This document shows positions 1-8,089 of a stretch of 45,302 nt of DNA, one piece after another (the stretch's first letter is position 1; each line of letters starts with the position of its first letter). Under the pieces are notes generated by a model. It worked only from the letters and a program-made list of their open reading frames with translations. It was not told the origin of the DNA and searched no databases. Source of the stretch: CAYYMX01 sp964473045 (lineage in GTDB: Bacteria; Pseudomonadota; Alphaproteobacteria; Methylaequorales; Methylaequoraceae); assembly GCA_964473045.1 (NCBI GenBank), contig CAYYMX010000001.1, forward strand, positions 1-45,302. Direction: 5' to 3'. A program made the translations under genes and the position numbers.

Positions 1-22
1 AAAAATGTCTTGAAAAAAAAAT

Positions 23-757
23 ATGGAAAAAAAAATAAGATTAGGAATTAATATAGATCATGTAGCAACTTTAAGAAATGCTAGAAATGAAGATTTCCCC
101 AACCTTATTGATATTGTTAAAATACTAAAAAAATCAAAAGTTGACAGTGTCACTGTTCATCTTAGAGAAGATAGAAGACATATAAAAGATAAGGATGTTA
201 TTGAAATAAAGAAAAAGAATATTTTACCCTTAAATTTAGAAATGGCTGCAACAAAGGAGATGAAAGAAATTTGTATACGCCAGAAACCTTTTGCATGCTG
301 TATTGTTCCTGAGAGAAGAGAAGAATTAACAACTGAAGGAGGTTTGGATGCAAAAGGTCAAAAAAATTTTCTTGGAAACTTTTTACCTGCAATTTTAGAG
401 CGTGGAATTAGAGCATCGCTATTTATTGATCCTGATGTTCAGCAGATCAAAACTGCCAAAGAACTTGGTGTAAATGCTGTGGAATTACATACAGGAAAAT
501 ATGCACGATTATTTAAAGAAGGTAGATTCAAAGGTGAATTACGAAAAATATTATCGGCTGCTAAAGTTTGTTCTGATTTAGGATTAGAATGTCACGCTGG
601 CCATGGACTTAATTTTTTAAATGTGACAAATATTTCCTCAATCCCAGAAATTTCAGAACTCAATATTGGACATTTTCTTATTGCTAATTCAATAATCTTT
701 GGACTTGAAGAAACATTAAAAAGATTAGTGAAAATGGTTAATTATTCTGGTAAGTAA
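23..757 (+). CDS. pdxJ: Pyridoxine 5'-phosphate synthase
   Basis: PdxJ condenses 1-deoxy-D-xylulose 5-phosphate with 3-amino-2-oxopropyl phosphate to give pyridoxine 5'-phosphate, the last ring-forming step of the DXP-dependent vitamin B6 route, in the cytoplasm. The 244-residue protein has full family length. Visible family motifs in order are GINIDHVATLRNAR near the N terminus, HLREDRRHI, LNLEMAAT, VPERREELTTEGG, ELHTGKYA, CHAGHGLNF and a C-terminal NIGHFLIANSIIFG. It starts at ATG. It heads the lepB-rnc-era-recO block, but acpS, which often sits between pdxJ and lepB in alphaproteobacteria, is absent. The 22 bases before it are too short to identify the upstream gene. Confidence 0.97.
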   Translation: MEKKIRLGINIDHVATLRNARNEDFPNLIDIVKILKKSKVDSVTVHLREDRRHIKDKDVIEIKKKNILPLNLEMAATKEMKEICIRQKPFACCIVPERREELTTEGGLDAKGQKNFLGNFLPAILERGIRASLFIDPDVQQIKTAKELGVNAVELHTGKYARLFKEGRFKGELRKILSAAKVCSDLGLECHAGHGLNFLNVTNISSIPEISELNIGHFLIANSIIFGLEETLKRLVKMVNYSGK

Positions 758-813
758 TAATAATACACTTTTAATCTAAGATTTTTATTTATTTTTTTTT
801 AAATGTTTTTTTT

Positions 814-830
814 AAAAAAAAAAAAAAAAA
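814..830. repeat. 17-base A homopolymer upstream of lepB
   Basis: A run of 17 A directly follows a run of eight T, 16 bases before the TTG start of lepB. An ATG at 803-805 would read through this tract into the lepB frame only if the tract gained one base or lost two. See the lepB entry. Confidence 0.9.
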
Positions 831-846
831 GTTTAAAGGTAATTTT

Positions 847-1545
847 TTGTCACTATTCTATGCTATTCTTGCCGCTCTTATCTTAAGAAGTTTTTTTTAT
901 GAACCTTTTAGTATTCCATCAGGGTCAATGTACCCTAATCTGTTAGTTGGTGACTATTTATTTGTTTCCAAGCATTCGTATGGTTTTTCAAAACATTCTT
1001 TTCCATTTAGTTTCCCTTTAGTACCAGGTAGAATTTTTTATAAAAAACCTGAAAGAGGTGATGTGGTTGTTTTTAAAACTCCAGAAGATAATAGGACAGA
1101 TTATATTAAAAGATTGATAGGTCTTCCTGGTGATAAAATTAAGATGATCTCTAATGCAATATATATTAATGATCAAAAAATTAATAGAGTTTTTATGATG
1201 AATGAGAAGTATAAAGATTTTGATGTTGAAGTTTTCCAAGAAATTTTACCAAGTGGCAAAAGCTACAATGTTTTTGAATATAAAAAAAGTATCATGAATA
1301 TTACAAATGACTTTAAAGAGATAATTGTTCCGGATGGTAGTTTTTTTGTATTGGGTGATAACAGAGATAATTCTCAAGATAGCAGGTTTATTGGTCCAAT
1401 ACCGAAACTAAATTTTGTAGGTAGAGCTGAGGTGGTCTTTATTTCTTTTGATACTAAGATTGGTAGTTTTCTTAAATTTTGGACGTGGTTTCCAGCTCTC
1501 AGAAAAAATAGATTTTGGGTAAGTTTATTACCTGATGAAAAATAA
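847..1545 (+). CDS. lepB: Signal peptidase I
   Basis: LepB is the inner-membrane serine/lysine peptidase that removes signal peptides from Sec and Tat substrates. The protein opens with one hydrophobic segment (about residues 3-17), followed by the catalytic box PSGSM (Ser27), VGDYLFVSK, the general-base lysine in YIKRLIGLPGDK (Lys88) and the box GDNRDNSQDSR. The TTG start has AAAGG seven bases upstream. With this start the usual short basic N-terminal tail before the membrane segment is missing. In-frame codons upstream (Lys-rich, then FKGNF) look like that tail, and an ATG at 803 would supply it if the A17 tract were 15 or 18 bases long. The tail could therefore be lost through a sequencing error or made by slippage. 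Identity is secure, the start is not. Confidence 0.93.
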   Translation: MSLFYAILAALILRSFFYEPFSIPSGSMYPNLLVGDYLFVSKHSYGFSKHSFPFSFPLVPGRIFYKKPERGDVVVFKTPEDNRTDYIKRLIGLPGDKIKMISNAIYINDQKINRVFMMNEKYKDFDVEVFQEILPSGKSYNVFEYKKSIMNITNDFKEIIVPDGSFFVLGDNRDNSQDSRFIGPIPKLNFVGRAEVVFISFDTKIGSFLKFWTWFPALRKNRFWVSLLPDEK

Positions 1546-1556
1546 TAATTGTTTTT

Positions 1557-2222
1557 ATGAGTGAAAATTTACTTTTAATGGAAAAAATTAATTATTCTTT
1601 CGATAATAAATTGTTGTTGGAGATTGCATTGACTCATCCAAGTTACAATTTAATTTCTAAAAAAGAAAACTATGAGAGACTTGAGTTTCTTGGTGATAGA
1701 GTTCTTGGATTAGTTATTTCTGAGAAGCTTTTTAAAAAATTTTATAATGAGTCTGAGGGTGAACTTGCTAAAAGATTTTCTTATCTAGTTTGTAAACAAA
1801 CATTATTAAATGTTGCAAAAGATTTGCAGATTGAAAGGTTTTTAAAAATACATGAAGATTTTAATGGTTTGGCAAATGATTCTATCATTGCCAATTCTCT
1901 TGAAGCATTGATTGGTGCGGTGTATTTGGACTCTAACTTAACCAAAACATCTGAGATTATTTTAAATCTTTGGGAAAAATATATTAAAAAACATACATAT
2001 CCTCCACTTGATCCAAAATCTCAACTTCAAGAATGGTGCTTAAAAAATAATAAAACATTACCTACGTACAATGTTTTAAATAAAGATGGACCTGATCACA
2101 AACCAACTTTTACAGTTGAAGTTGTTTTGCCAGAGGGTTTTTCTGAGTATGCAAATGGGAGAAGCAAACAAGAAGCTGAGATTAATGCTGCAAAAAAATT
2201 AATCGAGAAAATAGTTGAGTAA
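1557..2222 (+). CDS. rnc: Ribonuclease III
   Basis: RNase III cuts double-stranded RNA in rRNA precursors and some mRNAs. The nuclease domain (about residues 5-150) carries the signature ERLEFLGDRVLG with Glu40, Glu43 and Asp47, and SLEALIGAVYLD with Glu116. A double-stranded RNA-binding domain follows (about 155-220, DPKSQLQEW to KQEAEINAAKKL). The residue three before Glu116 is Asn113, where the family has a metal-binding Asp (Asp114 in E. coli), a notable change at the active site. Length (221 aa) is normal. It lies 11 bases after lepB and overlaps era by 8 bases, so it is probably translationally coupled. Confidence 0.96.
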   Translation: MSENLLLMEKINYSFDNKLLLEIALTHPSYNLISKKENYERLEFLGDRVLGLVISEKLFKKFYNESEGELAKRFSYLVCKQTLLNVAKDLQIERFLKIHEDFNGLANDSIIANSLEALIGAVYLDSNLTKTSEIILNLWEKYIKKHTYPPLDPKSQLQEWCLKNNKTLPTYNVLNKDGPDHKPTFTVEVVLPEGFSEYANGRSKQEAEINAAKKLIEKIVE

Positions 2223-3066
2223 AAAAAGATGTGGAATAATTTCTTTAACTGGTTTTTCAAATGCAGGAAAATCTACATTAATAAACAGATTAATTAATAA
2301 AAAAGTTTCGATTGTTTCCTCAAAAGTTCAGACCACTAGAAATGAAATTAGAGGAATTATAAATTATGATTGTGCCCAGTATATCTTTATTGATACGCCA
2401 GGCATTATTAAGAATCCTAAAAAAATTAAAGAGAGTCATTATTTAAATCCCAAGGATTTTAATCAAATTGATATAAACCTATTTATTTTTGACTCGTCAA
2501 AAGAAAAATTACCTAGAGATATTAAAGCAATAAATGAAACTCTTGCAAATTTTAAAAATAATATTTTGGTTTTAAATAAGATTGATTTAATTCCAAAAAA
2601 AGAGTTGCTTAGTATTTCAATGAAAATGAATGATTCCTTTAAATTTTCTGAAACATTTATGATTTCAGGAAAAAAAAATCTGGGGATAATCTTCTTATTA
2701 AAAAAAATTAAAGACTATTTACCAGAAAAAAAATGGATATATAAAACTTCTTCATTTACAGATAAGAATTTAGAATTTCAGATTTCCGAAATTACAAGGG
2801 AGAAAGTATTTCAACTTATAAATCAGGAGTTGCCATATGAACTTAAAATAGTTTCGTCCATTAAAAGAATAAGTGGTAATATTAAAATCTTTCAAAGTAT
2901 TGTTATCTTTAAAGAATCTCATAAAGCTATAATTATTGGAAAAAATGGTAGTAAAATTAAGCAGATTGGGATGAGAGCGCGTGTTGATATAGAAAAAATA
3001 TTTAAAAAAAAGATTTATCTAGATTTAGTTGTTGTTGTTAAAAGAAGTATAAAGAGTCTTGAATAA
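2215..3066 (+). CDS. era: GTPase Era
   Basis: Era is a GTPase that binds the 3' end of 16S rRNA and assists 30S subunit assembly. The GTPase domain has Walker A GFSNAGKST (residues 13-21), switch region QTTRNEIRGI, DTPG (60-63) and NKID (121-124). The C-terminal KH domain shows the IIIGKNGSKIKQIG loop and ends in a VVVVK strand. The start is TTG inside the end of rnc (8-base overlap), a typical coupled junction in this operon. Walker A reads GFSNAGKS rather than the more usual GRPNVGKS, which still fits the P-loop consensus. Confidence 0.96.
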   Translation: MSKKRCGIISLTGFSNAGKSTLINRLINKKVSIVSSKVQTTRNEIRGIINYDCAQYIFIDTPGIIKNPKKIKESHYLNPKDFNQIDINLFIFDSSKEKLPRDIKAINETLANFKNNILVLNKIDLIPKKELLSISMKMNDSFKFSETFMISGKKNLGIIFLLKKIKDYLPEKKWIYKTSSFTDKNLEFQISEITREKVFQLINQELPYELKIVSSIKRISGNIKIFQSIVIFKESHKAIIIGKNGSKIKQIGMRARVDIEKIFKKKIYLDLVVVVKRSIKSLE

Positions 3067-3767
3067 TGAAAGTTTCTGACCATGGTTTTTTTTTAGCAAG
3101 TAGAAACTATAGTGAAAAAACTAAAATTATTCATGTTTTCTCCAAAGAGAATGGTGTTGTCAAGGGTTTAACTAGGCAAAAGAAAAATTTATATTTAATA
3201 AACCTTGATCGAATGCATTTTATTTGGAAATGTAAAGATAGGAATGGACTGGGTTTCATAACGTTTGAAGTGCAAAAATCTTCTTACAGTGATAGTCAAG
3301 ATTATATCAAAACACTTATTAAGGCTTCAGCATCTGAATTATGCTTGAAATTTTTACCAATTTGGCAAAAGAATGAGGAGATTTTTGAAGATTTAGAAGA
3401 TCTAATAATCTTTTTTGAAAAATTAGACTCGTTATCTATATTGTCCAAATATATTTTTTGGGAAATGAATTTTTTAAGAAACTTAGGTTACGGACTAAAT
3501 CTTAATAAATGTTCGGTAACAGGAGAACCAAATGCTCACTTTTTGTCTCCAAGATCTGGTAATGCAGTTTGCTATGAGGTAGGAAAAAAATATGAAAATA
3601 AATTATTTAAAATACCTAATTTTTTGTTAAATAACTGTTCTGTTATCAACAAAAACGAACTAGCTGAAGCTTTGAAAATTTCAGGGTATTTTTTTTACAA
3701 AATTTTAAATGACAAAAAGTTAAAATTGATTTTTAGAGATCAAATACTAAAAAAATTAAGTGACTAA
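3066..3767 (+). CDS. recO: DNA repair protein RecO
   Basis: RecO helps RecR load RecA onto SSB-coated single-stranded DNA in recombinational gap repair. The 233-residue protein has the N-terminal OB-fold region (DHGFFLASRNYSEKT, then KGLTR) and the C-terminal helical region with LGYGLNLNKCSVTGE and LSPRSGNAVCYEVG, which match the alphaproteobacterial form. Its ATG overlaps the era stop by one base (TAATG). The 3' end overlaps the convergent bpt gene by 12 bases. Confidence 0.93.
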   Translation: MKVSDHGFFLASRNYSEKTKIIHVFSKENGVVKGLTRQKKNLYLINLDRMHFIWKCKDRNGLGFITFEVQKSSYSDSQDYIKTLIKASASELCLKFLPIWQKNEEIFEDLEDLIIFFEKLDSLSILSKYIFWEMNFLRNLGYGLNLNKCSVTGEPNAHFLSPRSGNAVCYEVGKKYENKLFKIPNFLLNNCSVINKNELAEALKISGYFFYKILNDKKLKLIFRDQILKKLSD

Positions 3768-4487
3768 ATCATTCTTAATAGTCCACTTTCCATCAAAAAA
3801 AAACTCTACGCTATTGAAAGTTATTTTGTAGTCCATTTTAGTTGAATTTTTAACCCAATACCCAAGGTAAAGATAAGGCAATTCTTTTTTCTTAAGATTT
3901 TCTAGCAATCTCAAGATTAAATTTTTACCAAGTCCAAAATTTTTATAATCAGGATCATAGAAACTGTAAACAGCAGAATAACCATCTTCAAGAACATCTA
4001 CCAGTATTGATCCATACAAAACATTCCAACTGTCAAAAAGATCAAAAACCAACTGTTTACATGATTTATTGTATAAAAAATTTTCAAATTCTTTTTTTCT
4101 CATTTTATGCATTTGTCCATCCAAATGCCTTGCTTTAGAATATTTTTTAAATAAATTAAATCTTTTATTAACAAATTTCTTCTCTTCTTGTCTAAACTTT
4201 AAACCTTTATTCAAATTCAAATTTCTTTTACTGCTTTTGGTGAATTTAAAATTCATCACATTGATTCTTGATGAAATACATGATGAGCATTTTTCACATA
4301 TTGGTATATACATGTGGTCCAGATTTCTTCTAAAACCATTTCTAGTTAATTCACTAATCAGTAAATTGTCATTTGAAGAATTATTTAAATCTATATAAAG
4401 TCTTTTTTCAATATTGCCTTTTATATATGAACATGGAAATCCAAAAGATCTTTTAAAAGTAATTTTAGTATTTTTGTAAATATCCAA
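3756..4487 (-). CDS. bpt: Aspartate/glutamate leucyltransferase
   Basis: This enzyme transfers leucine from Leu-tRNA to proteins with N-terminal Asp or Glu and so marks them for ClpS/ClpAP degradation (bacterial N-end rule); the substrate assignment comes from the Bpt family. The arginyltransferase-like N-terminal domain shows CSYI, LTRNGFRRNLDHMYIP and a Cys cluster CEKCSSC. The C-terminal domain shows VYSFYDPDYKNFGLG and YLGYWVKNSTKMDYK. It starts at TTG just one base after the stop of glycerate kinase, as the last gene of the minus-strand operon. It has no obvious metabolic link to its neighbours. Confidence 0.92.
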   Translation of the reverse strand: MDIYKNTKITFKRSFGFPCSYIKGNIEKRLYIDLNNSSNDNLLISELTRNGFRRNLDHMYIPICEKCSSCISSRINVMNFKFTKSSKRNLNLNKGLKFRQEEKKFVNKRFNLFKKYSKARHLDGQMHKMRKKEFENFLYNKSCKQLVFDLFDSWNVLYGSILVDVLEDGYSAVYSFYDPDYKNFGLGKNLILRLLENLKKKELPYLYLGYWVKNSTKMDYKITFNSVEFFFDGKWTIKNDLVT

Positions 4488-4488
4488 A

Positions 4489-5847
4489 TCAAGTCAACGC
4501 TAGAAGTTGAATGTCAGCAACATTAGTATTAGTTCCATTTATTATGACAAGTGATTCAATTTTTTGCAAGACGTTGTAGGAGTTATTATTTTTTAATTCA
4601 TTAGATAAGTTTATTTTTTTTCTTTTAATTTGATCCAATGAATCATTATTAATTATTGCTCCTGCGGCATTCGTTGGGCCATCACGACCATCTGTGCCTG
4701 CAGATAATATTGTGAATTGAAGTGATGGAATTTCCTTTTTTACTTTTCTTAGAAACTGTAAAGCAAACTCTTGATTTCTTCCACCTTTTCCTTCCCCGGT
4801 AATTTTAACAGTTGTTTCACCTCCAGAGATTAAAATTATTGGTTTTTTAAATTTATTTTTTTTTAGATTATCAACAAAAATTTTGGCTAAGTCTATAACA
4901 GTTTCATCCACATTGGTAATCCAAATTTTGGATCTAATTTTATTCTTGTCGCAGAATTCTTTTAAATTTTTTAGGCATAGATAATTACTTCCAATGAGGG
5001 TGTTTTTAGAAATTTTAAATATACTATCGTTTTTTTTTGGTGTCTCAAGTTTAGGGTCAGTTAATCCTTTTTGAAAAAAAAACCTATTCTTTTCCGAAAT
5101 CTTTTTCCAAATCTTTCGTTTTATTAAAATTCTTTTTACATCTGCAAAAGTAGTTTTGTCTGGGACTGTGATACCACTTGCAATTGAACTTAAATCATCA
5201 CCTATAACATCTGAAAGAATAAAACTATGAACTTTAGATGGGTTGCAAATTTTCACTAGATTTCCACCTTTAATCTGTGATATGTGTTTTCTTACAGTAT
5301 TAATTTCTGAAATATTTGCTCCTGATTTGAGAAGTAATTCATTTATTTTGATTTTTTGTTTTAGTGTGAATTGTTTTACTGGCAAAGGTAACATTGCCGA
5401 TCCTCCACCAGAAATAAAAACTAAAACTAAATCATTTATTGTAGATCTTTTAAGATATTTTACTATATATTTTGAGGCCTTTAATCCATTTTGGTTTGGT
5501 ATTGGATGCCCTGAAACAAAACAATTAAATCCTTCAACTTTTTTGAAGTTTTCTTTATTTACAACAACAACACCATTTTCTATTTTGCACTTAGATTTTG
5601 ACAAAATTTTTTTAATTGTTTCTGCCATGTCAACTGCAGCTTTTCCTACACAAATTGTGTATATTCTTTCAATATTCTGGTAAGTACATTTTTCTGAAGA
5701 ATCTTTTACCGTAATACAGTTTTTATTAACACTAATAAAGTTTTTAAGAATATTTCTTGGTTGTACTCTTGAAATGCCATAATTGAAAATTCGAAGGAGT
5801 AGTTTATTTAAATTTTTTTTTTTCCCTTCAACCCTAATAGAGTTCAT
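4489..5847 (-). CDS. Glycerate 2-kinase (MOFRL family)
   Basis: This kinase phosphorylates D-glycerate to 2-phosphoglycerate with ATP and feeds lower glycolysis. The 452-residue protein has the family pattern: GKAAVDMAETI, SGHPIPNQNG, FISGGGSAMLPLP, RKHISQIKGG, LSDVIGDDLSSIASG, and the C-terminal MOFRL module with LISGGETTV, GKGGRNQEFAL and LSAGTDGRDGPTNAAGA. It resembles GckA/TtuD enzymes of the serine cycle and tartrate catabolism. It lies seven bases after the hydroxypyruvate/glyoxylate reductase that makes its substrate, which supports the assignment. Gene names vary (gck, ttuD, garK), so none is given. Confidence 0.93.
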   Translation of the reverse strand: MNSIRVEGKKKNLNKLLLRIFNYGISRVQPRNILKNFISVNKNCITVKDSSEKCTYQNIERIYTICVGKAAVDMAETIKKILSKSKCKIENGVVVVNKENFKKVEGFNCFVSGHPIPNQNGLKASKYIVKYLKRSTINDLVLVFISGGGSAMLPLPVKQFTLKQKIKINELLLKSGANISEINTVRKHISQIKGGNLVKICNPSKVHSFILSDVIGDDLSSIASGITVPDKTTFADVKRILIKRKIWKKISEKNRFFFQKGLTDPKLETPKKNDSIFKISKNTLIGSNYLCLKNLKEFCDKNKIRSKIWITNVDETVIDLAKIFVDNLKKNKFKKPIILISGGETTVKITGEGKGGRNQEFALQFLRKVKKEIPSLQFTILSAGTDGRDGPTNAAGAIINNDSLDQIKRKKINLSNELKNNNSYNVLQKIESLVIINGTNTNVADIQLLALT

Positions 5848-5854
5848 TGCAAAA

Positions 5855-6826
5855 TTACACTACCCTATCTCGTGGTTCCTTATTATCAAAAAAAGCACAT
5901 ATATTTTCAAATACTCTCATTCCCATCGCTGTTCTTGTTTCTTCGGTAGCACTTCCAAGGTGTGGGAGCAAAAACACATTTTTTAACTCTAGAAGTTTTG
6001 AATTAACTTTTGGTTCCGCTTCATAGACATCAAGTCCAGCTCCTTTAATGATTTTTTCTTCAAGAACTTTAACTAAATCATCTTCAACCACAATGTCACC
6101 TCTGGCTGTATTGATAAGATATGCCGTTTTTTTCATTGCAGATAAGTTTTTGTAATTCATTAAACCTTGAGTTTCCTGAGTTGATGGGCAATGCAATGAG
6201 ACAAAGTCAGCCTCAGAAAGAAGATCTTCGATATTTTTACAAGCTTTTGCTTTAAATTTACTAACCACTTCTTGATTGTCAAAATAAGGATCAAAAAAAA
6301 TTATTTTCATACCAAAGCCGAAATGGGATTTTTGAGCCATTGCTTGGGCAATTCTCCCCATGCCCACCAAACCAAGAGTTTTTCCAGTAACTTTTGTTCC
6401 CATCATATGGGTAGGCCTCCAACCAGTCCATTCCTTCTTTCTGACATGGTATTCTCCTTCAGACCCTCTTCTAGACACTCCCAACATTAGAAGCATTGCA
6501 ATGTCAGCAGTGCAATCTGTAAGAACTTCTGGAGTATTTGTAACAACAATATTTTTTGATTTAGCAGACTCAATATCGATATTATTAAAACCTACTCCAA
6601 AGTTTCCAATAATTTTAACTTTTCTATCTGAACATGAAATAATATTTTGATTTATTTTATCGGTAACTGTTGGCAGCAAAGCATCATACTCTTGCATTGC
6701 TTTAACAAGTTCTTCTTCAGTTAAGGGTTTGTCCTCATTATTTAGAGTTGTTTGAAAATTTTCTTTTAGCCTTTCTTCAACGGAATCAGGCCATTTTCTT
6801 GTTACTAATATTTTATAATTTTGCAT
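5855..6826 (-). CDS. Hydroxypyruvate/glyoxylate reductase (D-2-hydroxyacid dehydrogenase)
   Basis: An NAD(P)H-dependent D-isomer-specific 2-hydroxyacid dehydrogenase. The Rossmann motif is LGLVGMGRIAQAMA (about residues 151-164). The catalytic residues are visible as Arg242 (TARGD), Glu271 (DVYEAEP) and His289 (LLPHLGSAT). By motif alone it could reduce glyoxylate, hydroxypyruvate or related acids. Position between serine-glyoxylate aminotransferase, which makes hydroxypyruvate, and glycerate 2-kinase, which uses glycerate, favours hydroxypyruvate to D-glycerate; this substrate choice is inference. It starts at ATG six bases after the aminotransferase stop. Confidence 0.9.
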   Translation of the reverse strand: MQNYKILVTRKWPDSVEERLKENFQTTLNNEDKPLTEEELVKAMQEYDALLPTVTDKINQNIISCSDRKVKIIGNFGVGFNNIDIESAKSKNIVVTNTPEVLTDCTADIAMLLMLGVSRRGSEGEYHVRKKEWTGWRPTHMMGTKVTGKTLGLVGMGRIAQAMAQKSHFGFGMKIIFFDPYFDNQEVVSKFKAKACKNIEDLLSEADFVSLHCPSTQETQGLMNYKNLSAMKKTAYLINTARGDIVVEDDLVKVLEEKIIKGAGLDVYEAEPKVNSKLLELKNVFLLPHLGSATEETRTAMGMRVFENICAFFDNKEPRDRVV

Positions 6827-6832
6827 TTTCTT

Positions 6833-8014
6833 CTATAAAGTTTTTCTCCAATATTCAGAAGCTGCTGCAATTCCACTACCCGGTTTAACTGAAAACCCAC
6901 AGTCAATCATTGCCATTTCTGCACCTGAAATTGCTGCTGCTACTTGGAGTTCATTTAAATCACCTAAATGCCCAATCCTAAAAACTTTTCCTGCCACTTT
7001 TGTTAATCCCGCACCAAGTGAAAGGTGATACTTTTGGAATGCCGTGGATATAACTTCTTTTGCATCTTTGTTTTCGGGAACAACGATGGCAGTCACAGTA
7101 TCGGAATGCCAATATTTATCTTTGGCACACAAATCTAATTTCCAACCTTCAATCACAGCCTTTCGAACTCCTTCAGCAATTCTGTTATGTCTTTTGAAAA
7201 CATTTTCTAACCCTTCTTCGAAAATCATATTACATGACTCTTGAAGTGCTCTAAGCATTGGTATTTGGGGAGTATAAGGGAAATAACCATCCTTATTTGT
7301 TGCTATTTGATCCTCCCATGAAAAATAACATCTTTTCAATTTTGCAGAACTGTGAGCCTCAAGGGCTTTTTGACTAACACACATAATTGCCATGCCTGAT
7401 GGTAACATAAATCCTTTCTGAGAGCCTGATATTGCACAATCAACTCCCCATTCGTCCATTTTAAAATCAATTGAAGCAATAGAACTAACTCCATCAACAA
7501 AAAGGAGGGCAGGGTGACTGGCAGAATCAATTGCATCTCTGATATCCTTTACATGAGATGTAACTCCTGTAGCTGTTTCATTTTGAGTTACACATACAAC
7601 TTTGATTTCTTTGTTAGTATCTGCCTTGAGAATTTTTTCAACATCTTCTGGTGGTGTTCCAGTTCCCCATTCTCTATCAATTATCTGAGTGTTTAAGCCT
7701 AATCTTTCAAACATGTCTGCCCATAAATGGCTAAATTGCCCATATCTATAAATCAAAACTTTTTCATTTGGAGACATGGTACTTGTAATTGCTGACTCCC
7801 ATGCACCAGTGCCTGACCCTGGGAATAAAAAAACTTGTCCTTTCTCTGATTTAAAGACTTTTTTAACGTCTTTATAAAGAGGAATAGTGAGTTCAGGTAT
7901 TTCTGGGTTTCTTTGGTCTTCAGATGAAATATGCATTGCATTTAAAATTCTTTCTGGAATATTAGTTGGGCCTGGAATAAAAATATGAAATCTTCCTGGA
8001 TGTTTTCGTGCCAT
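6833..8014 (-). CDS. sgaA: Serine--glyoxylate aminotransferase
   Basis: A PLP enzyme of the class-V aminotransferase fold that converts serine plus glyoxylate to hydroxypyruvate plus glycine. Motifs are IPGPTNIPERI and RNPEIPEL at the N terminus, LFPGSGTGAWE, VDGVSSIAS, and the Schiff-base lysine Lys200 in SGSQKGFMLP. YFPYTPQIPMLRAL follows. The start has a strong Shine-Dalgarno GGAG at 8021-8024 on the minus strand, the best in this operon, which fits the 75-base gap before it and suggests its own promoter. Alanine-glyoxylate aminotransferases are close relatives, but the downstream hydroxypyruvate reductase and glycerate kinase favour serine as donor. Confidence 0.93.
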   Translation of the reverse strand: MARKHPGRFHIFIPGPTNIPERILNAMHISSEDQRNPEIPELTIPLYKDVKKVFKSEKGQVFLFPGSGTGAWESAITSTMSPNEKVLIYRYGQFSHLWADMFERLGLNTQIIDREWGTGTPPEDVEKILKADTNKEIKVVCVTQNETATGVTSHVKDIRDAIDSASHPALLFVDGVSSIASIDFKMDEWGVDCAISGSQKGFMLPSGMAIMCVSQKALEAHSSAKLKRCYFSWEDQIATNKDGYFPYTPQIPMLRALQESCNMIFEEGLENVFKRHNRIAEGVRKAVIEGWKLDLCAKDKYWHSDTVTAIVVPENKDAKEVISTAFQKYHLSLGAGLTKVAGKVFRIGHLGDLNELQVAAAISGAEMAMIDCGFSVKPGSGIAAASEYWRKTL

Positions 8015-8089
8015 TTGAATCTCCTAATTTGTTATGCGGTAGGTTATTTTTTAATCTTATAACACTCAAAAATCAAGTTTATTATTAGA

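Noticed and set aside
5243..5683. Long plus-strand open frame opposite glycerate 2-kinase
   Set aside because: It is a shadow of the well-supported minus-strand gene, with no Shine-Dalgarno and no recognisable motif.
8015..8089. Promoter for the serine-glyoxylate aminotransferase operon
   Set aside because: A TTGATT and a TATAAG can be seen on the minus strand but their spacing (9 bases) is wrong for sigma-70, so no site is called, although a promoter in this gap is likely.
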